12,677 nt of DNA from Paenibacillus sp. GTDB lineage: Bacteria; Bacillota; Bacilli; Paenibacillales; NBRC-103111. The DNA lies in NCBI GenBank assembly GCA_029239545.1, contig JARBUQ010000060.1:1-12677 (forward strand), read 5' to 3'. Each line of letters starts with the position of its first letter. Position 1 is the first letter of the stretch. The position numbers and the translations under genes were made by a program. The notes under the pieces were generated by a model. It did no database searches, had not been told where the DNA came from, and was given only the letters and a program-made list of their open reading frames with translations. Positions 6,898 through 12,677 of this stretch are shown here, piece after piece.

Positions 6898-7102
6898 ACT
6901 AGTTCCTATGTGCTATTCTAGTCTATCATGTTGTTTCAACCCCCTCAATTGTTTTTAACAGCCCGAAATCATTTAGCGTTGCTAGAACACTTCGCGAAGG
7001 TATGAGGCAATCCGGATAAGCTTCAAGTTTAAAAACTCTGATTCTACTAAAACTCGCATTTGGCATATTGGTTTTACGTGCGGAATTCGGGTCCAAACCA
7101 AG
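6898..7102. other. Divergent intergenic region between FAD oxidoreductase and SLH genes
   Basis: Promoters for both divergent genes must lie here, but neither has a convincing consensus. On the minus strand TTGAAA occurs near 6940 without a well-spaced -10. On the plus strand TTCAAG (7022-7027) and TACTAA (7045-7050) are 17 bp apart but weak. A perfect 10-bp palindrome, CTTCGCGAAG, lies at 6990-6999. Confidence 0.35.
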
Positions 7103-7116
7103 AGAGGGAGATGTAT

Positions 7117-8349
7117 ATGAAACGAGTATTTAAACAAGTTGTGATTACAGGGATGGCACTGGCTATGGTAGTGGGAGGAGCGACATCAGCTTTTGCAGAC
7201 GGCAAGGGTAGAGGCAATGACAATGACCGGGGCGGAAAAAATGATAATAATTCCAAGAAGGATAATGATTATAAAATTGCAAATAACGGCACGATGAACA
7301 TCGCCATTCATTTTCATGATATGGTTGGCGGGGATGTGGAGTGGGCGATTAAGAATATTGCCAGCCTTGCGTCAAAGCGTGTATTCGAAGGTTACGCTGA
7401 TGGTTCCTTCAAGCCGCGCAACAATATTACTCGTGTAGAGGCCATTACAGCAGCCGTTCGTTTGATGGGGCTTCGTGATCAGGCAGAATCTCAAGAGGAG
7501 ATGAGCACGAAGCTGAATTTCAAGGATGCGGATAAAATTCCTTCCTGGGCGGTCGGATATGTAGCCGTTGCCTTGGAGAATGATCTGTTCAACGAAACGG
7601 AAAACTCCGTTCAGCCTGACAAGCCAGCCGATCGTCTATGGGCAACTACGCTGCTGGTCAAAGCACTTAAGCTGGAAAGCGAAGCCAAAGCCAAAATGAA
7701 TACACAGTTGAGCTTCAAGGATGCGAATGAAATTCCGGCCGGTTCCGTTGGTTACGTGGCTGTAGCCGTGGAGAAGGGCTTGATTGAAGGCTTCGAGAAT
7801 AATACATTCCGTCCGAACACTCCTGTGACACGTGCTCAATTAGCGGCATTGCTTGATCGTACAGGGGAGCAAATGCCTGGATATGACAAAGATACGGTAA
7901 CAGGAACTGTCTCCACCATAGTGAACAGCAATGTCATCAACATTACGAAGAATGGAGTCTCTACTCCAATCGTGCTTGACCCGGGTGCATTCGTGTTCAA
8001 GAACGGAGCAAGAGTGACAGCTGCAGACATTAAAGTAGGCGATGAGCTGAAAGTGAAGCTGTATAACAATATTGGAATCTTCGTTGAGATTACCAAGTCA
8101 GGAACTACAAATCCTGGAGCAACTAATTTCACGGTTGATGGGAAGATTTACTCCATCACTTACAGCGGTGGCAAAATAAACACAATCGGAGTAACACAGA
8201 CCGTATATGGGTCTACTACTCCGCAATTGAATGTGTATAGCGTATCTCCGGATTACACCATTACCGGCAATGCTGCATTGCTGATCCAGAATCAGGATGT
8301 TCAGCTAAAAGGAATAAATTCGGTTGTTACATCTATAGAAGTGAAATAA
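7117..8349 (+). CDS. Secreted S-layer homology (SLH) domain protein
   Basis: A 410-residue exported protein. The signal peptide has a KR-rich start, a hydrophobic core and an AFA cleavage site at residue 27. A short Gly/Asn/Asp/Lys-rich hydrophilic segment follows (about 28-55). Three SLH domains lie at about 66-118, 134-185 and 199-248. SLH domains normally bind pyruvylated secondary cell wall polymer through a TRAE motif. Here domain 1 has TRVE (105-108), domain 3 has TRAQ (238-241), and domain 2 has the degenerate ADRL (171-174), so anchoring probably rests on two sites. The remaining 250-410 is a beta-rich module with VTGTVSTIVNSNVINI and a KVGDELKVKLYNN turn, resembling small OB/DUF5666-like folds; its role is unknown. 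ATG 7117 is preferred because AGAGGGAG ends six bases before it; the in-frame ATG 7111 touches the binding site. It is a single gene, transcribed away from the FAD enzyme. Confidence 0.9.
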   Translation: MKRVFKQVVITGMALAMVVGGATSAFADGKGRGNDNDRGGKNDNNSKKDNDYKIANNGTMNIAIHFHDMVGGDVEWAIKNIASLASKRVFEGYADGSFKPRNNITRVEAITAAVRLMGLRDQAESQEEMSTKLNFKDADKIPSWAVGYVAVALENDLFNETENSVQPDKPADRLWATTLLVKALKLESEAKAKMNTQLSFKDANEIPAGSVGYVAVAVEKGLIEGFENNTFRPNTPVTRAQLAALLDRTGEQMPGYDKDTVTGTVSTIVNSNVINITKNGVSTPIVLDPGAFVFKNGARVTAADIKVGDELKVKLYNNIGIFVEITKSGTTNPGATNFTVDGKIYSITYSGGKINTIGVTQTVYGSTTPQLNVYSVSPDYTITGNAALLIQNQDVQLKGINSVVTSIEVK

Positions 8350-8405
8350 ACTACACGGCTTGAGTATGTGATAATTTGCATGACTCGAGTAAATTAGAGA
8401 TATTA

Positions 8406-8443
8406 CCCACATTTCGGATGTGGTTTACGTGTGAAAATGTGGG
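8406..8443 (+). other. 3' hairpin region after the SLH gene with two alternative pairings
   Basis: CCACAT (8407-8412) can pair with ATGTGG (8418-8423) around TTCGG, or the overlapping CCCACATTT (8406-8414) can pair with AAATGTGGG (8435-8443). The two cannot form together. Neither is followed by a good T tract, so this is not a convincing terminator. Confidence 0.4.
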
Positions 8444-8472
8444 ATAAAAGGTTAGAGTAAAAGAAACTGTAA

Positions 8473-8519
8473 ACCAAGAAAAGGACTCGCATCTTGCCGA
8501 TGCGGGTCCTTTGCATTAC
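8473..8519. terminator. Bidirectional terminator between convergent genes
   Basis: A 14-bp stem with one G-U pair (8480-8493 with 8499-8512) closes the loop TTGCC. The plus strand continues CCTTTGCATT and the minus strand CCTTTTCTTGG. It lies 12 bases beyond the stop of the minus-strand gene and about 130 bases beyond the SLH gene, so it probably serves both. Confidence 0.85.
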
Positions 8520-8524
8520 CTGGC

Positions 8525-9292
8525 TTACTCCTTGACCGTTATCGTGATCGGAGACCATTCTCCAATGACGGTCTGTCCATGAACAGAAACACTGCCTGCA
8601 GGGGTCAAATCGATCTCCGTCATGATTCCCAAGGCAACCGTAAACTTGTTGAACTTGACGGGAACCCTTTGTTCGCGGCGAATCTCCTGACCATTCAGGT
8701 AGAAGATGACCTCGTCCTTACCTCTATTGTAAGTAATTCGGTAATTGTTGAACTCTCTGGCTTCGAACTGCTGACTTTCCTTGAAGATGCAGAAGTAACG
8801 GGTTTTATCCGTCGCAGGAACTTCTACGCCCGGGAAAGGAAGGACGCCATATACAGTTGCATAAGTATCATTGCCAACAAAGAAATCGAGCGCTGCGCCC
8901 GTCGTGAAATCAAGCAAATTGAGCGAAACATATCCATCGTACAAATTATTCGGAGCTGTGTTCTGGCTGCGTGCCCGAATATTGAGCTCGAAGCTGACCT
9001 CTCCGGCTTCCGGTATTTCTACAGGCTGGGCTGAGAAGTACATATGCTTGGCATTATCCAGTATTTGAACATGGTCATGTTTACGGCTCAAGGGAGCCCG
9101 CACGTACAAAATCCCATTACGGACAATTACGACAGCATCCGGTTCTTTATACTTCCAGAAGGTTCCGTCCTGAAGCGGAAATCCGCCAAACTTCCAAACC
9201 TCTCCCTCGGACAAAATAGTATGAAAATCACCCAGCACAGTTGTTGTTCCGGCTTTTTGATCAATTGCTTCATTAATAGGTTCTTTTTCCAT
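8525..9292 (-). CDS. Soluble beta-rich protein resembling DUF6081 family
   Basis: A 255-residue protein with no signal peptide or membrane segment, so probably cytoplasmic. Its core motifs include GGFPLQDGTFWKYKEPDAVV (36-55), KHDHVQILDNAKHMYFSAQP, LYDGYVSLNLLDF, YRITYNRGKDEVIFYLNGQE and LGIMTEIDLTPAGSVSVHGQ. From memory these match a conserved family of unknown function annotated as DUF6081. The alternating strands, and the pattern of a sugar-binding-like face followed by YRITYDRGRDEV-type strands, suggest a concanavalin/jelly-roll fold like glycoside hydrolase 16 relatives. I see no ExDxxE catalytic signature, so I do not call it an enzyme. It is the second gene of an operon, 35 bases after the prenyltransferase gene. 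Its ribosome binding site GGAGG (9302-9306) lies nine bases before ATG 9292. The family name is recalled, not searched. Confidence 0.72.
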   Translation of the reverse strand: MEKEPINEAIDQKAGTTTVLGDFHTILSEGEVWKFGGFPLQDGTFWKYKEPDAVVIVRNGILYVRAPLSRKHDHVQILDNAKHMYFSAQPVEIPEAGEVSFELNIRARSQNTAPNNLYDGYVSLNLLDFTTGAALDFFVGNDTYATVYGVLPFPGVEVPATDKTRYFCIFKESQQFEAREFNNYRITYNRGKDEVIFYLNGQEIRREQRVPVKFNKFTVALGIMTEIDLTPAGSVSVHGQTVIGEWSPITITVKE

Positions 9293-9327
9293 CGATATTC
9301 GCCTCCATTAAGTTCTGATCCCGACTT

Positions 9328-10248
9328 CTATAATATCAAGCCTTCTATGAACAAGCATAACGCAATAATCGCCCCGCAACGCACTGTCGCTTTGAGGGAT
9401 GCACCCATGAGCGGTAAATACGCCTGGGAGCTATTCCTGCTTTTCAACAAGCCATATACTTTGCGAAAAGGGAGGATGGTTAACAGGGCAAGTAACGAAT
9501 AATAGGGAAGCGCACCAAGTATAACAGCCGCCACCAACGAGAGATAAGCAAGAATGACCAGTAGCTTGGAGAATTGAATCGCCTTTTGTTCTCCCCATAC
9601 TACGACCAGCGTATTTTTCCCGGATGCTTTGTCCGACTCCCAGTGTAAGAAATGATGATTGAACAAGATCAACGTGGTCAGCAGGCCAATTGGCAGCGAG
9701 GCAAGGAAAGCGCGAATATCAATCGCAGAGGTTTGCACAAAATAACTGCCCATTACAGGCAGCACACCGAATGCGATCAGGATGGCCAACTCACTATAGC
9801 CTTTGCCCAAGTAACCGAAACGAATAGGCGGAGCCACGTAGAAGTATGCAATCAAACCTCCCAAGCCTGCAAAAAGAAGAACCTCATACCCGCTTGCCCA
9901 GGCAAGGATAAACCCCGAGATAGCTGCAATAGCGAACAAGCTCCAGGTCATGGAGGCGAACTTTTGCTCAGATATGGTCCCTGTGGCAAGGAAGCCGGAA
10001 TTGGTTGATATCGTAGTAGCCGTCTCACGAGCCGCTATATCGACACCACTGCGAAAATCCCACAAATCATTAATCATGTTGGAGAACAAATGAGCGGCCC
10101 CTGCACCGATTAATGTTAGAATAAATAAAAACCAATTGAACTGGTCATTCCAGGCAAAAGCGCCAGTGGAACCAATCGCAACCGGTATAATCATAACTGG
10201 AATCACTTGAAACCTTGAAGCCCGTCTGAACAAGCTTAGTTTTCCCAT
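9328..10248 (-). CDS. UbiA-family prenyltransferase (MenA-like) with altered second Asp motif
   Basis: A 306-residue integral membrane protein with about eight or nine hydrophobic helices, the usual size for UbiA enzymes. These move an isoprenyl chain from its diphosphate to an aromatic ring or other acceptor. The first Mg-diphosphate motif is intact: NMINDLWDFRSGVD with N57, N60, D61, D64 and D70. The conserved loop YVAPPIRFGYLGKG is also present. In the second motif, which in MenA reads NNxRDxxxD, this protein has NHHFLHWESDKASGK (197-211), so H202 replaces the first Asp and only D206 is kept. It is therefore related to menaquinone and archaeal-lipid type enzymes, but substrate and activity are uncertain. 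No other menaquinone gene is nearby. ATG 10248 has AAAGGAAG (10257-10264) eight bases upstream. It is the first gene of a two-gene operon with the DUF6081-like gene. Confidence 0.88.
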   Translation of the reverse strand: MGKLSLFRRASRFQVIPVMIIPVAIGSTGAFAWNDQFNWFLFILTLIGAGAAHLFSNMINDLWDFRSGVDIAARETATTISTNSGFLATGTISEQKFASMTWSLFAIAAISGFILAWASGYEVLLFAGLGGLIAYFYVAPPIRFGYLGKGYSELAILIAFGVLPVMGSYFVQTSAIDIRAFLASLPIGLLTTLILFNHHFLHWESDKASGKNTLVVVWGEQKAIQFSKLLVILAYLSLVAAVILGALPYYSLLALLTILPFRKVYGLLKSRNSSQAYLPLMGASLKATVRCGAIIALCLFIEGLIL

Positions 10249-10267
10249 TGATGTAACTTCCTTTCAA

Positions 10268-10281
10268 GCAATCTTGATTGC
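10268..10281. promoter_or_regulatory. Dyad in the leader of the prenyltransferase operon
   Basis: GCAATC-TT-GATTGC, a perfect 6-bp dyad with a two-base centre, lies between the predicted transcription start (about 10300, minus strand) and the ribosome binding site. The two-base spacing suits a protein-binding site better than a hairpin. The binding factor is unknown. Confidence 0.35.
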
Positions 10282-10306
10282 CTTATAATGAACAGCGGTC
10301 CATGCC

Positions 10307-10335
10307 ATTATATGCCCATCCATGTAGCTTGTAAA
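10307..10335 (-). promoter_or_regulatory. Housekeeping promoter of the prenyltransferase operon
   Basis: On the minus strand TTTACA (-35; plus coordinates 10330-10335) is followed after exactly 17 bp by the perfect -10 TATAAT (10307-10312). Transcription should start near 10300, leaving a leader of about 50 bases before ATG 10248. This is the clearest promoter in the window. Confidence 0.8.
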
Positions 10336-10498
10336 TATATAAAACCTGCTATATAAGTTGATTGATAGAAAGTAATACGAGCATCAGTCTGCTTAGCTAA
10401 AATGGGATTGAAGGTTATCGTTGGCTGTAATAAGCCTTCGTTTACCTAACCTATAATAGCAGCACATCACTTGGATTTGTTGCAGCTTGTAGATGGCG
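10336..10498. other. Upstream region of the glycosyltransferase gene
   Basis: No gene seen. A TATAAT at 10452-10457 on the plus strand could be the -10 of the downstream gene, but the base run at the proper distance upstream (AATAAG) is not a -35, so the promoter call is weak. Confidence 0.3.
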
Positions 10499-10499
10499 G

Positions 10500-10537
10500 A
10501 AGGAGGAATGTGCATGTCCTTTGAGGAACTATTATAG
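10500..10537 (+). other. Strong ribosome binding site with a seven-codon ORF, in frame with the gene downstream
   Basis: AAGGAGG (10500-10506) is near-consensus and lies seven bases before ATG 10514. This ATG opens MSFEELL and meets TAG at 10535-10537. The frame is the same as that of the glycosyltransferase that starts at 10571 or 10580, and no other stop lies between. It is either a leader peptide controlling the large gene, or the original start of that gene broken by an amber codon. Confidence 0.55.
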
Positions 10538-10579
10538 AATGAATTTGTAATTGTACTAATAAGTGGGGGTATGCAAGGA

Positions 10580-12677
10580 ATGGTTACTTTATTGCGTAGG
10601 GTTCCGTTAGTCGTCTGGATCTTGCTGCTGGTTGCCTTACTAATCAGGATGGGGCTGGCGGTATCCATTGTGGGACATCCTACGGACATGAATACGTTCA
10701 AGGCCTGGGCTATCTATGCAGCCGAGCATGGCTTGGGGAAGTTTTATTCGGGTGAAATATTTGCAGATTATCCACCTGGCTACATTTATGTTCTTTATCT
10801 TATCGGCAAAATCAGGCTGTGGTTCGATCTCGATCATTCCGGCAGCGGATTCCTGCTCTTGGTCAAAATGCCGGCTATTCTGGCAGATCTTGCAGCATCC
10901 TTAATGATCTATCTGGCTGCGGCCCAAAAGTGGAAGATGCCGACAGCAGTAGGAATAATGGTGCTTTATGCACTGAATCCAGCTATTTTCGTGAACTCGG
11001 CCATGTGGGGGCAAGTGGATTCGATATTTACCTTGCTCGTGGTTACATTTGTTCTGCTGGCAGTTCGCAACAAGCTGCCTTATGCAGCCTTAGTGTTTGC
11101 ACTCGCTTTGTTGGTCAAGCCTCAAACCCTTATTTTCACACCGGTATTATTATTTGCTCTATATCGGAATCGCAATTGGCGAACCCTGCTTTGGAGTGCT
11201 GTTACCGGATTTGCCACATTTATTGTGTTGGTTCTTCCTTTTGGTTCAAGCAAGGGCTTCTTCTGGATCGTCCAGCTGTACAGCAATACACTGGCCTCTT
11301 ACCCTTATGCCTCGTTGAATGCCTTCAACTTATTTGCTTTGACTGGAGGGAATTGGGTATCAGTAAGTTCACGCTTCCTGCTGTCTTATCAGGTGTGGGG
11401 AATCCTGTTTATACTGCTTACTGTTGCGTATAGTGTTTACATCTTCTACAAATACAAAGAGCACTCCTCTGTATTATTGTTCATAAGTGTGATAATCATT
11501 ACTCTAGTGTTCGTATGTACGGCCAAAATGCACGAACGATACTTATTCCCGGCGCTTCTGCTCACATTGTTCAGTTATATCAAGCTGCAGGATCGACGGC
11601 TGCTCTTCCTGTATATTGGACTTAGCATTACTCATTTTGTGAATGTGGCCTATGTGCTTTCCTTCAATGTGCAAGAGATGTATCATTTGCCACGGTATAA
11701 CGTGGTGCTGCTTATCACATCGGCTGCGAATGTCATTCTTACGATTTATATGCTTGTAACGGCAAATGGACTATACCGGGGCAGTCCTAACAGCGGAACT
11801 GCGGGAGCGGCAGTTGTCCAGCCCTTTGAACGGCTGTTGAGTCGTTTAACAGAGCCCAATCCGGTCGGAGAAACCAAGCTGCTGCGAGAAGCTCGGCTCA
11901 GCAGAAATGATTTTATTATTATTGGGGTCATTACTCTGATCTACGCAGTTGTGGCCTTCTACAAGCTTGGGGATTATAAAGCACCGGAGACGTATTGGAA
12001 GCCCGTTACGGGAGATAGTGTGATTTTTGATCTGGGCTCGACGTTTCCGATTCAGAAGATCAACCTGTACGGAGGGGTTGGCGGAGGAAAATATGTGATC
12101 GAAACGTCCACCGATTCCAAACAATGGACTTCCGCCAACGTTACTGAGCCTCAGTATACAAGTGTGTTTACATGGAATACTCTTACTTCCATACCGCCGG
12201 GAAGATTCATCCGACTTACTGCGGACAGCTCCAATATCCGGCTGCACGAGATTGGCGTTTTCGTGAACGGAGATCAATCCCCAGCACACATCCAAGGAAT
12301 ACTCCCTGGTGTTTCCGGAGGGGTGCTGCAGGGTAATCCGGAGAAGCTGATTGATGAGCAGGACCGGGTGCCCTTTACACCTTCGTTCATGAACAGCATG
12401 TATTTCGACGAAATTTATCACGGAAGAACGGCTTATGAGCATATTCATAAGATTGAGCCATATGAGACGACACATCCGCCACTCGGCAAAGATATTATCG
12501 CGCTTGGTGTGCTTGTGTTCGGGATGGATCCATTTGGCTGGCGAGTTGTAGGGACGATCTTCGGAATCCTGATGATTCCGCTGATGTATGTTTTTGCCTT
12601 CAGCTTGTTTCAACGTACGATGTACGCGAGTTGGGCAACCTTGCTCCTTGCTTTCGACTTTATGCATTTTGTGCAGA
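10580..12677 (+). CDS. Double GT-C glycosyltransferase: Gpi18-like half, discoidin-like domain, PMT-like half (partial, 3' end outside window)
   Basis: An open frame of 699 codons without a stop at the window edge. The first 450 or so residues are a multi-helix membrane domain like Gpi18/PIG-M-type mannosyltransferases: acidic first-loop motif HPTDMNTFKAWA (D36), NPAIFVNSAMWGQVD (D147) and KMHERYLFP (H318-E319-R320). After a cytoplasmic linker and one more helix (about 450-466) comes a beta domain (about 475-570: GDSVIFDLGSTFPIQKINLYG, FIRLTADSSNIRLHEIGVFVNG) typical of F5/8 type C (discoidin) folds. From about 605 a second GT-C unit begins with the PMT motif MYFDEIYHGRTAYE (D610, E611) and THPPLGK. 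Such enzymes transfer sugars from polyprenyl-phosphate donors outside the membrane. The visible order suggests two catalytic units in one chain, with the second continuing past 12677. ATG 10580 follows GGGGG by about 10 bases; ATG 10571 is in frame too. The start region is odd because of the amber codon upstream. Confidence 0.85.
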   Translation, partial: MVTLLRRVPLVVWILLLVALLIRMGLAVSIVGHPTDMNTFKAWAIYAAEHGLGKFYSGEIFADYPPGYIYVLYLIGKIRLWFDLDHSGSGFLLLVKMPAILADLAASLMIYLAAAQKWKMPTAVGIMVLYALNPAIFVNSAMWGQVDSIFTLLVVTFVLLAVRNKLPYAALVFALALLVKPQTLIFTPVLLFALYRNRNWRTLLWSAVTGFATFIVLVLPFGSSKGFFWIVQLYSNTLASYPYASLNAFNLFALTGGNWVSVSSRFLLSYQVWGILFILLTVAYSVYIFYKYKEHSSVLLFISVIIITLVFVCTAKMHERYLFPALLLTLFSYIKLQDRRLLFLYIGLSITHFVNVAYVLSFNVQEMYHLPRYNVVLLITSAANVILTIYMLVTANGLYRGSPNSGTAGAAVVQPFERLLSRLTEPNPVGETKLLREARLSRNDFIIIGVITLIYAVVAFYKLGDYKAPETYWKPVTGDSVIFDLGSTFPIQKINLYGGVGGGKYVIETSTDSKQWTSANVTEPQYTSVFTWNTLTSIPPGRFIRLTADSSNIRLHEIGVFVNGDQSPAHIQGILPGVSGGVLQGNPEKLIDEQDRVPFTPSFMNSMYFDEIYHGRTAYEHIHKIEPYETTHPPLGKDIIALGVLVFGMDPFGWRVVGTIFGILMIPLMYVFAFSLFQRTMYASWATLLLAFDFMHFVQ

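Noticed and set aside
7064..7085. Sigma-54 type promoter at TTGGCATATTGG
   Set aside because: The GC element of the -12 box is missing at the required spacing.
10819..11433. Plus-strand frame of 204 codons in another phase
   Set aside because: It lies within the Gpi18-like domain, is Cys-rich, shows no family motif, and is a shadow of the real gene.
11846..12667. Long minus-strand frame (273 codons) under the glycosyltransferase
   Set aside because: The plus strand here encodes clear discoidin-like and PMT motifs in one continuous frame. The minus frame has no recognisable domain or start signal.

Overview
The window looks like chromosomal DNA from a Firmicute of the Paenibacillus type. I infer this from a G+C near 50% in most genes, strong purine-rich ribosome binding sites, TTG and GTG starts, SLH-type surface protein anchoring, many intrinsic terminators and the protein families present. 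No genus-specific marker gene is here, so the assignment is a judgement. I see no tRNA, rRNA, CRISPR array, transposase or phage gene.

Layout from left to right. Bases 1-155 hold nothing recognisable. Bases 156-471 are a tandem array of a 51-bp unit, each unit carrying a perfect 9-bp hairpin. A ROK-family sugar kinase (650-1636, +) ends at a long terminator, followed by about 430 bases without a gene. Next come a DegT/AHBA-type PLP aminotransferase (2174-3373, +) and a regulator that fuses a GntR winged helix to a cytoplasmic version of an ABC sugar-binding protein (3514-4926, +), each with its own promoter and terminator. Convergent to them is a membrane-anchored FAD-dependent oxidoreductase (5164-6831, -). 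Divergent from that is a secreted protein with three SLH domains (7117-8349, +). A bidirectional terminator separates the SLH gene from a two-gene minus-strand operon: a UbiA-type prenyltransferase (9328-10248) followed by a soluble protein resembling the DUF6081 family (8525-9292). The last gene (10580 to beyond 12677, +) is a very large membrane glycosyltransferase. Its N-terminal Gpi18-like GT-C half, a discoidin-like beta domain and the start of a protein-O-mannosyltransferase (PMT) half are visible before the window ends.

Functional reading: the kinase, the aminotransferase and the regulator all suggest handling of sugars or aminosugars, but terminators separate them, so they are not one operon. 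The right half concerns the cell surface: an external FAD enzyme, an S-layer-type protein, prenyl-lipid synthesis and lipid-linked sugar transfer.

The items most worth following up are the one-component GntR/sugar-binding fusion sensor, the double GT-C fusion with an in-frame amber codon between a strong ribosome binding site and the annotated start, the hairpin array with an alternating two-unit pattern, and the prenyltransferase with an altered second aspartate motif.
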